A program made the translations under genes and the position numbers. 64,000 nucleotides of DNA, taken from contig CAJQUN010000496.1 of the NCBI GenBank assembly GCA_907163345.1, positions 310,001-374,000 on the forward strand, read 5' to 3'. The notes beneath the pieces were generated by a model that worked only from the letters and a program-made list of their open reading frames with translations, searched no databases and was not told the origin of the DNA. Below are positions 1-10,745 of the stretch, piece by piece. The DNA comes from Haberlea rhodopensis. Its lineage: Eukaryota > Streptophyta > Magnoliopsida > Lamiales > Gesneriaceae. How positions within the stretch are numbered: position 1 is the first letter of the stretch; the number at the start of each line of letters is the position of its first letter.

Positions 1-300
1 GTCACTTGAATTAACCAAAATGCATATATTTGTAATTTCGTTCTAAATACTTAGCAATTGAATTCACAGATATCAAAGGTATACTTTGAAATTCTTGTTG
101 TATTGAAATAGTTTTTTCATGAGTTTTAACTAAAAATGCAGTTTCAAAATCAAATTAACATATTTGATAAATAGTTTCTATTTGTTCTTTTGAAATAGTC
201 CAATTTGAATAGTTAACTGGTAAATGTATTTCTTTGATTGAATACTACTACTTAAACTAGTAGTGTTTCTAGAACACGGTCTTCTAATTGGTGAAGCCAT
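1..300 (-). pseudogene. Caulimovirid-like movement protein, N-terminal part (broken, runs off the window)
   Basis: Reading the minus strand from an ATG at 300, short stretches in two frames (for example NYSNWTISKEQ and NYKYMHFG) resemble the N-terminal part of 30K-type movement proteins of plant pararetroviruses, which help virus move through plasmodesmata. The copy is dead: there is at least one frame change near 230 and in-frame stops near 155 and 10. It lies downstream, in the sense direction, of a tRNA-Met primer site at 531-543, the usual order in Caulimoviridae. The family assignment is from recognition by eye. Confidence 0.55.
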
Positions 301-530
301 CGATAAGTTCAAAGTTTTCTTCAGATGAAAGTTTTTCTTAAATTTAAGTTGTGTTTAGTCGCAGAATACGGGACCACCTACATACGGCTGACCAACAGAC
401 TTACTGGCTGACCAACGCAAACAGTAACACTTAAACAATATGAGCTTAAACGTAATAGAACTTGAATATGAATAGAACCTATGAACTAAGAGATGAATTC
501 ACAACTTGAAGATAGTTTCTTTGAGTAACA

Positions 531-543
531 TGGCTCTGATACC
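531..543 (-). promoter_or_regulatory. tRNA-Met primer-binding site of the pararetrovirus
   Basis: On the minus strand the site reads GGTATCAGAGCCA, complementary to the 3' end of plant initiator tRNA-Met, which primes minus-strand DNA synthesis in Caulimoviridae and in many LTR elements. The usual leading T is replaced by A. No LTR edge (CCTAACA or TGACA type) lies next to it, and a movement-protein start lies about 230 bases downstream, so it fits a pararetrovirus better than an LTR element. Confidence 0.6.
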
Positions 544-551
544 TTTGACAG

Positions 552-700
552 GATCTAGTGTGAAGAATGGAATGAAGAATGAAATGAAATGCAACATGTT
601 TATGTTTACAATATATACATTTCGACATGATCTAGTTTGAAGAATTAAATAAATAATGAAATGATTTGCAACATGTTTATGTTCACAAAATATAAAGGTA
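552..700. repeat. Tandem duplication, unit about 77 bp
   Basis: Two imperfect copies start with GATCTAGTGTGAAG at 552 and GATCTAGTTTGAAG at 629; both run on to GCAACATGTTTATGTT. The repeat lies beside the tRNA-Met site in the pararetrovirus intergenic region. Confidence 0.75.
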
Positions 701-746
701 AAATAGTAATTTAAATGAAATACAATAATTGAAATAAAAACTTACA

Positions 747-870
747 TTTGAATTCAAAAGTTGGCAATTACAGAATATTGAAGGATAGACGGAAATTTAG
801 ACAAATAAAGACTTTGAATTCAAAAGTTGGCAATTACAGAATACGAAGGATAGATGGAAATTTAGAGATT
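747..870. repeat. Tandem duplication, unit about 66 bp, with an inverted third copy at 5076-5128
   Basis: Copies start with TTTGAATTCAAAAGTTGGC at 747 and 813 and continue through CAATTACAGAATA. The same sequence occurs in reverse orientation at 5076-5128, where it belongs to the capsid-side coding region of the pararetrovirus. The copies here are therefore displaced and inverted pieces of that coding region. Confidence 0.7.
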
Positions 871-1515
871 TAGAGCATTACAAGACTGGCGATGATTCAA
901 GTTAAATTTTAACAACTATAAATATGCATAAAATTGAATTTACATTTGAATTACAACATAATTTGAATTTCATTAGCATCTATTTTTGTAGTTGGCCGAC
1001 GGTACTTTGGAATCTTTACCATAGAACTTTGACTTTTGTTGGTAAGTGGAAGATAACATCTTGAACGAGAACCATTCCTTTTGAAAAAAAATATTCTGTC
1101 AGCATCTTCTTTTGTCACGTGAACTTTGCTTTAGACTTTTATTCTTTTGAATTTTCTTGATGTGGACGTTTAAGGTATTTTTGAAATCCATCTAGCTGTG
1201 ATGAAGCTTCATGTTGTCAAAGGGAATCTTCGTCTAAAAATTCTTGAGTTTGAAATTTCTCTTGCTTGAATAAGGGAGAACAAATTTTTCTTTCGTGCTT
1301 CAGACATATCTGCTATAGATCAAAAGGGTCTTGAGTAAATTGTTCCTTGATAGGATCATAACTCGACGTAGACTCTTCTGAATTTGATTTTGAAGAGGTA
1401 TACTTAGTAGTTTTTAAGTATTGGGTATAATCTCAAGCTAACTCTGGACAATCTTTCATAATTTGAAGTATTTTGATCTGATGTTCAGAGAGTCTCGACT
1501 GTTTCTCTGACTGCT

Positions 1516-2329
1516 TTACTGCTTTTGAACTGGATTTAAGATTTGTTTGGAGTAATGTTCTTCTTTGGCTTTTAATTTAGCATTTAATGGATGAATGTCT
1601 TTTGTATTTGTTTCTACTACTTTATTTGGATACCATTTAATATTTTCTCCTGTTTTGAGAAGTTTGAGGTTACAATAACAAGTTGTGCAATTTTGCCACC
1701 ATTTAATTTTGAATTCTCTAACAATGGAAATAGGATAATGTCTGGGATAAAATTGTTGAAATTGGTAATTCCGAGAAAAAAATCCATGAGACTTGGAATT
1801 CTGAAGAATACCAAATTTGTTTTTCGAAATCAGTACCTGGTGCATTTTTTGCAAAACTTTGAAATGCCAATTTGACCTCAGGGGGAGGGATCTCAACATA
1901 TGAACCAAATTTAATGCACCAGTCGCAGAACCATACTGGGAAATTTTTGGAAAAAATTGTATGAAATGTGAAAGACCAAGAAAGGTGAAATGGTCTTTTG
2001 AAAAATGTGTAATAATAGGCTATTTTGTAATCTGGATATGTATATCCTTTTGGGTAAATTTTTTTGCAAAAAGCTTGGTGAGAATGGAAAAATCAATTCT
2101 TCTTGTTTGCAAACCTTTTTAATAATACATTTGAAAATGCAATCCTACAAGGGTTTTTAGGATCTTGAGTATGAACCAATTCGATTGATTTTGTGTGAAC
2201 CAAATTATATTCATAAAATCCTTGAGTTTTTAATGAGTCTTTTGGATACAAGTGACATCCTTGAGGATAAAAACGTTGAATTATACTTTTTAGTATATTG
2301 AAATCTGGAAAAGTTGGAAATCTTGTCAC
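1516..2329 (-). pseudogene. Unidentified tail region downstream of the pararetrovirus RNase H
   Basis: Minus-strand frames are open at 2093-2329, 1911-2096 and 1516-1908. The last includes the aromatic and basic stretch REFKIKWWQNC, followed by a lysine-rich end. The position after RNase H and the motif suggest the C-terminal part of a pararetrovirus polyprotein or a following ORF, but I cannot name the domain. The pieces are in different frames, so the copy is broken. The region 2330-2745 between it and RNase H holds no open frame I can assign. Confidence 0.4.
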
Positions 2330-2745
2330 GGTATGGTGCCCGACTATGATTTAGTAAAATAAGGTGAATTTTGAGGTGGTTGTTGTCCGATACTTTCAGG
2401 TGTATTTTGGAGTAGGGAAGTTTGAGCTACTTGGGTATAGGTTAAAGGAGGAAAATCCGCAAGAACTGTGAATTGATTTTGGTTGTTTGAATTGCATAAT
2501 CATCTGACATTGGACTTGTTCATCTGTAGAAGGTTAACTTTTTCCTGATAAGAATTCTCTAGTTAATATGATAGTGAATTTGCTGATCCTTTAATATACT
2601 CAATCTCAAAATCAAAGATTGAGAGTATAGCTTGCCATCTAGCAAAAATTTGTTTTGACACTATATTTTTGACATTCTTTTGTAAAATTTCTTTTGCAAA
2701 CTTACAATATATTCTTAGAAGAAAAGATTTATTATAAAGATCATC

Positions 2746-3183
2746 TTAAAATTTTGAAATGCATAAGACTATGGCTAAATTTTCCTTTTTGACTGTAGAA
2801 TAATTCCTCTGAGATCCTAAGCAAATACCTGAATGAAAACATATGATTTGTTCTTTAGATGATGCATGTGATGCAGATGATTTTTGTAATGTTTGCTTAA
2901 GTATACCCCCATACCCGGAATCAGATGCTTCGGTTTCAACAATGAGGTAGGCATTAGGGCGTGGAAGTCCTAAACATGGTAAGGATTGGACTTGAGTCTT
3001 AATTAACTGAACGATTTGTGAATGTTCAGAAGTCCATCCACTAGGTTTCTTTTGAAGTCTCTGATAAAGAGGTTTACAAATGATTCGAGTTTTGGGAAAA
3101 AAATCGGAAACATAATTGAGACAACCTAAGAATCTTTGAAGTTGAGTTTTATCTTTAATTTCGTTAAGGAAGTTTAGAATCAA
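2746..3183 (-). pseudogene. Caulimovirid-like RT thumb/connection and RNase H
   Basis: The 145-residue frame has the connection segment LQRFLGCLNYVSDFFP near residue 17, PLYQRLQKKP near residue 40, and an RNase H start IVETEASDSGYGG near residue 82. The usual TDAS motif reads TEAS, so the first metal-binding Asp is Glu. RNase H removes the RNA strand from RNA-DNA hybrids during reverse transcription. The frame overlaps the upstream RT piece (3164-3873) in another frame, so at least one frameshift separates them. A further RNase H end may lie below 2746 but is not open. Confidence 0.75.
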
Positions 3184-3873
3184 ACTTAATGGCTCTTGAG
3201 ATATGTTTCATTGTTCCTTGGAAAATATCGTGTCCTAAGAAACAAATTTTTGTTTGGAATGATTTTAATTTTGATTTTGAGACTGTTAATCCATTTTTCA
3301 TTTTAGTATGTATGAAAATGTTTAAATGTTTGAAATGTTGATCTATGGATTCTGAAAATATCTGAACATCATCAATATAGACAATGATAAAATTAAAAGG
3401 GTTGAAAATATTATTCATTGTACTTTGAAATTCTGAAGGACCAATTTTGAGACCGAAGGGGAAATTACATTCCATTCTTAATATCCGAATGGTACTGTAA
3501 ATGCTGTTTTGTATCGATCTTTTTCATTAATTTTGATTTTCCAAATTCTAGACTTCATATCATAATTTGAACAGATAGTTTCTTTGTATAATCTATTTAT
3601 TAAATCTCTTTTATTTTGGATTGGATAACGAATACATTGAAGTACTTTATTATAATGGTTTCTAATTGATGACTAGTCTAGGAACACTGCGTTCCTTTTC
3701 TGCACTATTATTACATAGAAGGCAGCACAGCTCCAGTGAGATTTGATAGGCCTTATTAGTTTTTTACTAAGTAAACTTTGGATTTCTCGGGTTGCAGGTT
3801 TCAAGTAACTCTTCATTGATTTGAATAGATCTTGCTTTTGTAGGAATATCTTTTTCATTGAATTGCTTTTCAT
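3164..3873 (-). pseudogene. Caulimovirid-like reverse transcriptase, fingers and palm (two broken pieces)
   Basis: The 3673-3873 piece ends in the conserved segment KKLIRPIKSHWSCAAFYV, where pararetrovirus RTs choose template and nucleotide. The 3164-3475 piece begins at the palm with FPFGLKIGPSEFQ and carries the catalytic box VYIDDV (about 3366-3383), both Asp residues kept, then KIRFLGH-like text (KICFLGHDI). Between the pieces, 3476-3672 is out of frame. Order and spacing with protease on one side and RNase H on the other fit a pararetrovirus polyprotein. Confidence 0.8.
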
Positions 3874-4250
3874 AAGGTAATTCTATACTATGATGGTTTA
3901 TATCCAAAATGCATTCGAAAAATCAAAACATATTTTTGACTAAATAGCACTTTCAATCGTCTTAGTTTTCTGTTGAACTTCTTAATTTTGAATTGTTCTT
4001 CGATTTTTAAATATGAGATTTCTTCTTTTAAAAATTAGTTGGTGAAGTCTTATTTTTATTAAATTGATTTGTTTAAAATTGAAGATTCTTGAAGTAAATA
4101 TATATATTTTGTTTTGGTAGGAGTAGAATAATGAAAGGTTATTTTGTTAACCATAATATTGGTAGTAATTCCTTTTGTTATTAACATGAAAAGGGTAAAT
4201 TGAGGTAAGGAATGGGGTTCTTGATATTATATCTTGATTTAAATTTTTTA

Positions 4251-4457
4251 CTAAAATAAAGAGAGTTTTGAAACAATATCCTTGAATACATATATAAGCT
4301 TTTGATAACTTGTATTTAAAAGTGTTGAGTTGGCTGCAATAAGTCTTTCTTTATTTTTCTCATAATATTTTGTAGGTAAAAGACCTTCATTTATACAATT
4401 TTGATTAGCACCAAAATCTATATGACAAATAGTGTTAATTTTAAAATCATTAATCAC
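4251..4457 (-). pseudogene. Caulimovirid-like aspartic protease
   Basis: The 68-residue frame contains HIDFGANQNCINEGLLPTKY, which has the layout of the pararetrovirus protease (Asp at the active site, then an N-C-I-EG-PTKY segment). The catalytic D-T/S-G reads D-F-G, which should inactivate it. The protease normally cuts the polyprotein into capsid and enzymes. It sits upstream of RT as expected; 3874-4250 between them has no open frame. Confidence 0.65.
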
Positions 4458-4465
4458 TAAGGTGA

Positions 4466-5125
4466 TTATAGAATACCATTTCTGGAATGAAATTTTTCAG
4501 TTGTTTGAATATATTGTTCATTTTGAGAAACATGAATTATTTCTTGGTTTTCATTAGATACTTTTGTTTCAAAAGATTGTATTTGACTCAGAACATGTAT
4601 TTTGGTCTCTAGTTCTAAATCTTTTGCATCGAGACTTCTTAATTTCATATGAATATTTGAATTTTTGTTTGAATTGATTTATTTCTCTTTGGAGAACAGT
4701 GAAATTAATCTTTTTAATTGTAAACAAAGGGTATTTATCAAATAGTCTGGAAATACTAAAAGGTTCGTTAATTTTTTCAGAAGGCCTTTCTTCTGTCAGA
4801 ATTAAAGTTTTAAATTTTTGTAAATATTCTTTTCGATCTTTTGGATTATTAATTTATCTATGAATTCGGATAAGAATTCTTGTTGATCTTTATTTTTTGT
4901 AATCACAAGAATAGAAAAGGGACAAAAGCTAGGATCTTGTTCGCTTTCACTGTCACTAGAGTTATTTAAAATGTAATTTAAAGATTCAAAATCAAAGTAT
5001 TAACTGGAATCTGATTTTGAGTTTTGAGAGTTTGGATTTTCTTCATTGATAAGTAAGGAAGATATTTTGTCTAAAAATTTCCATCTATCCTTCAATATTC
5101 TGTAATTGCCAACTTTTGAATTCAA
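4466..5125 (-). pseudogene. Probable capsid-side polyprotein region of the pararetrovirus
   Basis: A 60-residue frame at 4466-4648 and shorter broken pieces up to about 5100 on the minus strand lead into the protease. The pieces are rich in Lys, Asn, Ser and acidic runs, as are pararetrovirus capsid C-termini, but I see no intact CCHC zinc knuckle. The right edge meets T1 leader sequence between about 5125 and 5148. Assignment rests mainly on position. Confidence 0.4.
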
Positions 5126-5129
5126 AGTA

Positions 5130-5465
5130 GCTGTTTATTTGTCAAAATTTCCCATAGATGCTGCAAGCTGCAAGAAAACTAAAATGCTTCGAAAATTGTT
5201 AGAAAAAATCTAAAGATAACAATTTTAAACTTAAAATAAGTTTAGAATAGATTGAACGGAAATTTAAATATTTAAAATAGATTTTAAATTTATTTTCGTG
5301 CAAAATAAATATCATGAAATGTATTTTATGCTAAAAATTTTCATACACCAAATTTTTGATAATTATACTATGAAAATAATTTCATGTTTATGAAAAATTT
5401 CTTTAAAAGATTCCCGTTTAAATCGGTTAAAATGCTTTCCAAGAAAAACCTGCTCTTATACCACT
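5130..5465 (-). mobile_element. Extra copy of the T1 leader with primer-binding site, outside T1's 3' LTR
   Basis: Sequence from about 5130-5148 up to 5465 matches the T1 leader at about 7540-7858 (for example GCAAGAAAAC and CGAAAATTGTTA in the same order). At 5450-5463 it includes a second PBS, TGGTATAAGAGCAG on the minus strand, one base changed from the T1 PBS. A 3' LTR is normally followed by target DNA, not by PBS and leader, so this is a remnant of a tandem LTR-interior-LTR-interior array. The left edge is fused to the pararetrovirus. Confidence 0.7.
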
Positions 5466-7044
5466 TGTTATGATCGATTCCGGGGGTGGGTTGCTAATCC
5501 ACACTCGAGTTCAACAAACTTTAGTTTCAATAGCTTGTGTTCTTGAAATAATTACAGCGAGATATTATATCGAGTTCGGTTACAAAATCGAGTGGAAGAC
5601 ACTCAACATAACCCGTTTTATAACCGATGAACTATTTGAAAGGCATTTCAAAGGTATGCAAGAAAATATGCAAAAACAATAAGGTAAATAAATGCAGTAA
5701 AGTAAATACACAAGCATTTGTTTATGAAAGTTCGAAGGTGGTGGTGTAATCCTTCTATGTCTCCCATTCTCCCATTTCATGGAAGGATACACTAGAAGAC
5801 TTTGAGTAATACAATCTCATTTTACAACCTCACTTAGGCTAATACCACAAAGATAGCCTAAACTTCTAGTCCACACAATCCACAAAGAGCATGTTCTTTA
5901 ATGTTTCACATGCAAAGACATGTTGTGATAAATCAACAACTGTTACAATAGTATTCACTCTTCTATCTAAGCTCACAAATACAATAAATAGAGTGACTAT
6001 AAAGGCACAAATGATCTCGTAGCAGATCTGAATAAGTTTGAAAGAGGCGCCAAAAGGTTTAGGGAGTTATTCTTCATTTAGCAGGATTGTTCTTTGAAGA
6101 TCCCCAATTGAATCCCAAGTGACATTGCTTTGGAAGGCTTGGATTGATCTTCAATCAGCTGTTATTGAGCTTCCAAATCATGTATATATAGCCTCAAGTA
6201 ATGATATATACGTTAGATACAAGAATATAGCCGTTTGGGACAGTTTGGTAAGCTTTCAAACATTGCAACGGTCATATTCTGCTTGTGGGTTGTTTCTGAA
6301 AGTCTGCTGTTTGTTCCAGGGTAGTCTACTGGTCGAGTCCGCTGCTCGGAGTCCACTGGTCGACGTCCTGGTTAAGTCTACTGCGCAAGGTCTATTACTG
6401 GTTTAGTCTACTGCTCAAGGTTTACTTGTCGACGTCTACTGGTTGGTCGAACTCTACTACTCGAAGTCTGCTCGCTCAAGGTCTGCTGCCAACCTTGCTG
6501 TTCAAAGTCTGTTGTTCTGTTCTCTTGGTTATGGCTCTTGATTCGTTGATTTCTAGGCAAAGTGTTCAATATGAAAGTTGTAGCACTATCTCTTAGCTTT
6601 CCATGGAATCAAGAAAATCGCTCGATTTCGAGTTCGTATGAGAGAGTTACGCTCGAAATACGAGGCGATGCTCTTGCTGTAAGTTTGCTGGATGTAGCAG
6701 CAGAACTCGAAACTTGCAGATGTGTTTTTGCCATGTAAACCTTCGAATCAGGTCTGCTGGCCTGCAATAGGACCTGTAGTAAATTGAGTTGGATATCCAA
6801 CCCTTTGGAAGCACGTCGTTTCGATGTCTGAGCTATGAGATATGATCGATTTAGTCAGTTGCGCTCGAGGTCTACTGGATATTGAATTCTCATTTTAGCA
6901 ACCAAACTAAAAGTCATTTTTAGCACATCATCAAGCTGTAAGATATCATCAATGAACTACACACTTGATTAAATATGTTAGCAAAACAATAACAAGTTTT
7001 GTTAACATCAAAACCAAGGTTTTTCGGGTTCCCAAAACCCAACA
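5466..7044 (-). repeat. T1 3' LTR (1579 bp)
   Basis: The minus-strand start is TGTTGGGTTTTGGGAACC and the end is CATAACA. It is colinear with the right LTR, with many substitutions and small indels, so the insertion is not recent. A TATA-like CTATATATAC on the minus strand lies at about 6181-6192. Positions 6320-6500 hold irregular repeats of words such as CTACTGGTCGA and GCTCGAAGTC. Confidence 0.8.
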
Positions 7045-7858
7045 ATCTCCACATTTTTTATGATCACAAAACTTTAATAAAAATATGAACATTAAAGCAC
7101 AATGTTGCATAACAAGAAAGCATATTTTTTAAAAAACATATTTCTCCCCCTTTTTATGTGAATAAAAAATGGAGACAAATAAAATTTTCTCCCCCTCAAG
7201 GATTGAATTGAATATCCTCCTTAATTTTAAAAGGTTCAAAAACTTGAGCAAGTGAGGGGTAAATGAGATAGGCTAAAATAAATTTTTTTTTTTAAAATGC
7301 AATGCACATTTAACTTTTTGAACAAAAATAACCTCTTTTGATGATGGATGAAGCATACTTGGTAACAAATTTGAATTTATTGACAAAACTCAACAATGTC
7401 CATTTCATCTTTTTTAAGGCAACATACTTGGTCCAACTTTGCAGAATAAACTGCTTTTTCTCGTAAAGAATTAGGCTGCATGACCTATACCGTTGGATCC
7501 TCTATGAGTCTAGTTTGCAACACAAAAAACGGTTATGTTAATTTTCCCAAAGACTGCAGTTGCAAGAAAACAAAAACGCTTCGAAAATTGTTAAAAAAAA
7601 TCCAAAGATAACAATTTTAATCTAAAAATGAGTTTAGAACAGTCTGAACAAAAATTTAAACATTTAAAATAGACTTTAAATTTATTTTCGAGCAACTTAA
7701 ATACAATGAAATTTATTTTATGCTAAAAATTTTCATACACCAAGTTTTTGAAAATTATGATATGAAAATAATTTCATGTTCATGAAAAATTTCTTTAAAA
7801 GATTTCCGTCTAAAATCGGTTAAAATGCTTTACAAGAACGATCTGCTCTGATACCACT
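7045..7858 (-). other. T1 interior with PBS and polypurine tract
   Basis: The PBS TGGTATCAGAGCAG (minus) is at 7843-7856, two bases from the 5' LTR. The polypurine tract AAAAAATGTGGAGAT (minus) at 7045-7059 touches the 3' LTR. Two more purine runs, AAAAAGGGGGAGAAA at about 7142-7156 and GAGGGGGAGAAAA at about 7186-7198, lie just upstream. No frame resembles gag or pol. Confidence 0.8.
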
Positions 7859-9356
7859 TGTCAGAATCGATTCCGGGGGTAGGTTGCAAATCCACACTCG
7901 AGTTCAACCAACTTTAGCTTTAATAGCTCGTGTTCTTGAACTAATTACAGCGAGAGATTATATCGAGTTCGGCTACAAAACCAAGCGAAAGACACTCGGC
8001 ATAACCCGTTTTATAACCGATTAACTATTTGAAAGGCATTTCAAAAGTATGCAAGAAAATATGTAAAAACAGTAAGGTAAATAATGCAGTAAAGTAAATA
8101 CACAAGCATTTATTTATGGAAGTTCGAAGGTGATGGTGTAATCCTTCTACATCTCCCTTTCTCCCATCTCATGGAAGGATACACTAGAAGACTTTGAGTA
8201 ATACAATCCCGTTGTGCAACCACACTTAGGCTAATATCACAAAGATAGCCTAAACTTCCAGCCCACACAGTCCACAAAGAGCATGTTCTTTAATGTCTGA
8301 CATGCAAAGACATGTTGTGATAAATCACCAACTGTTATAATGGTATTCACTCTTCTATTTTAGCATACAAATACAATGAATTGAGTGACTGCAAAGGCAC
8401 AAATGATCTCTTAGCAGATCTGAATAAGTTTGAAAGAGGTGCCATACGGTTTGGGGAGTTGCTCTTCATTTAGCAGGATTTTTCTTTGAAGATCTCCAAT
8501 TGAATCCAAAGTGGGTTTGCTTTGGAAGGTTTGGATTGATATTCAATCAGCCGTTATTGAGCTTTCAAATCATGTATATATATCTCCAAGTAAATATATA
8601 TATGTTAGATACTAGAATATAGTCGTTGGGACATTTTTGGTAAGCTTTTAAACATTGAAACAGTCATATTCTGCTTCTGGGCTGTTTATGGAAGTCTCTG
8701 TTTGTTCCAGGGTAATCTACTTGTCGAGTTCGCTGATCGGAGTCCGCTGGTCGACGTCTAATGGTTGAGTCTCTTGCTCTAGGTCTAGCACTGGTTGAGT
8801 CTACTGCTCAAGGTCTACAGTCGACGTCTACTGGTTGGTCAAACTCTACTGCTCGAAGTCCGCTTGTTCAAGGTCTGCTGCCAACCTTGTTGTTCAAAGT
8901 CTGTTGTTCTGTTATCTTGGTTATGAATCTTGATTCGTTGATCAACATGAAAGTTGTAGCCCTATGCTCGAAATACGAGACGATGCTCCTGATGTAAGTT
9001 TACTGGATGTAGCAGCAGAACTCAAAACTTGCAGATGTGTTTTCGTCATGTAAACCTTCGAACAAGGCCTGCTGGCCTGATATACGACTTGTAGTAAATT
9101 GAATTGGCTATCCAATTCTTTTAGAAGCATGTCGTTTCGATGTCCGAGCTATGAGATATGATCGATTTAGTCAGCTGCGCTCGAGGTCTACTGGATGTTG
9201 AATTCTCTTTCAGCAACCAAACTCTATGTCATTTCTTAGCACATCATCAAGCTGTAAGATATCATCTATGAACTGCATGACGAAATATGTTAGCAACACA
9301 ATAACAAGTATTGTTAACATCAAAACCAAGATTATTCGTGTTCCCAAAATCCAACA
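7859..9356 (-). repeat. T1 5' LTR (1498 bp)
   Basis: It runs on the minus strand from TGTTGGATTTTGGGAAC to CTGACA, followed by AG and the PBS. A TATA-like stretch lies near 8570-8585. Imperfect TCTACTGG/GTCGACGTC repeats lie at 8710-8870. It is shorter than the left LTR mainly through deletions near 8920-8960. Confidence 0.8.
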
Positions 9357-9462
9357 GATTGGATTTGATCGAAGATGTGTCAAAATTGGCTATGCCCACC
9401 AAGTTGGCCCAACCCGACCTACCAAAAATAGGTGGGTTGGGCCATGATTTTTTGAGCCAGCT
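9357..9462. other. Spacer with a GGCCCAACC hairpin
   Basis: These 106 bases separate T1 from C0. They contain an inverted repeat with arms GGCCCAACC (9406-9414) and GGTTGGGCC (9435-9443), and look like a scrap of an older repeat. Nothing coding is seen. Confidence 0.6.
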
Positions 9463-10731
9463 TGTTAGGATCGGAGTACTGTTTAGAAGGGGGAGGATGT
9501 TGAATAAACACTAGACTCAATTTCTCGATACTTCGATATACAGTAGACTGTTAAGTACTACAATAAGATCTCAATTGATTGCAAGTCAGTAGGAAACTAA
9601 GAATATTACAGAAGGTGTGTACTGTACTTGTGAGTTAAGAACTGATCGGTAGAACACGAAGAAACAGTAAGGTGTGGTGCAAAAAATAAATGACACAAGA
9701 GTTGTTCTGGAAGTTCGAAGCAGAAACACTTCTACGTCTCCCCTTCTTCCTTTGCAGGAAGGCTACACTAGAAGACTTTGGTTTACACTTGACAGTATAC
9801 AACTTTCTTAGGCACCCACACAGATCTGCCTAAACTCCTAGCAATACAATAATCACACAAATTACAGAATAATTTTACAACACTCTCACAAGATATAAAA
9901 ACCATGTTTTTCCTTCAAGTGTTCTTGAGTAGTAGACTTGAATACTTAGATCTTCAAGATCTCAATAATGCTTGGATACTGCTCTGTAAAACTTCAGAAT
10001 ATTTCAATAAGTGTTTTGCTTGGTTTGCTTCCTTTCAAATGAAAAGGATTCAAGATTTGGAGTGTTGATAGCTTTCTTCATTATTCTCTTCGATCTGTTT
10101 ACAGACTTGAAAGTCTAACAACAACTATTCTTCAAATGGAAAGAACAGCGTAAAATCAGCTTCCTGATTTTCATCCAAATTCCTTTTGTCTTCTTTCCAA
10201 TTCTGTTAAGCAACGGCTAGTTCATTCTGATGAGATTGATGGTGCTGATATGGCAATGTGGCGCTCTGTTTTACTATTGTCAGAGTGAACCTGTTCGAGT
10301 TTTGTCCTGTTGCCTTATACTTCTGCTGACTTCTTCTTAAAGATTTTAGTCTGCTGGACTAAAACAACTGATGTCTTTTCCATCATCTACTGGTTACTCA
10401 TTAGTTTCTTAGTTTACTGGACTCAAGTCAACTAATGCCTTTGACTGTTTGCTGGTATCTCCTGGAGATTTACACAGTGGAATAAGATATCCTGTTCAAG
10501 TAGACCTCTATTCTCTGCTACCGATAGATGATGACTTCTACTCTTTGTTCTTCCAGTAGATGACATATTTTAGTCTTTGTTCCCGGTAGACGATATCTTC
10601 TAGTATTTGTTCCCGGTATATATTAGTAGAGTCAATCAACAGTCTTTTCATAAGTAGACTTCTTTGATACAGTAGATGTTCCAATCAGTAGACTTTTGTT
10701 ATCACCGAAACTTAGAAATTTTCTCCCAACA
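9463..10731 (-). repeat. C0 3' LTR (1269 bp) with polypurine tract at 10732-10745
   Basis: On the minus strand it runs from TGTTGGGAG to TCCTAACA. The tract AAAAAAGGGGAAAT lies directly outside. Near the LTR start (10320-10690) the words TCTACTGG, TCTACCGG and GTAGAC recur at irregular spacing, a weaker form of the array in the C1 LTR. Where C1 has TATAAATA, C0 reads TGTAAACA, so its TATA box seems lost. Confidence 0.8.
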
Positions 10732-10745
10732 ATTTCCCCTTTTTT

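Larger units (their letters stand above)
301..1515 (-). other. Intergenic/leader region of the endogenous pararetrovirus, AT-rich and rearranged
   Basis: No usable reading frame is open here. The stretch lies between the polyprotein tail (right) and the movement-protein start (left), where a caulimovirid would carry its promoter and leader. It holds a tRNA-Met primer site, two separate tandem duplications (552-700 and 747-870) and, at 1000-1400, short minus-strand pieces that look like decayed coding sequence but that I cannot assign. The second duplication is made of sequence that also occurs inverted at 5076-5128, so this part has been rearranged. Confidence 0.5.
5466..9356 (-). mobile_element. 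T1, short non-coding Ty1-copia-like LTR retrotransposon
   Basis: Two LTRs (5466-7044 and 7859-9356) flank about 0.8 kb. On the minus strand the order is 5' LTR (right), PBS, interior, polypurine tract, 3' LTR (left). LTRs begin TGTTGG and end in ACA. The interior has no protein-coding frame, so the element depends on another element's proteins. The LTR style (GGTTTTGATGTTAACAA near the start, repeated TCTACTGG words) recalls SIRE-type copia LTRs. No target-site duplication can be shown because the left LTR is followed by another leader copy. Confidence 0.8.

Noticed and set aside
9406..9443. MITE or terminator from the GGCCCAACC hairpin
   Set aside because: A single short hairpin without target duplications or terminal repeats of a known family; too little to call.
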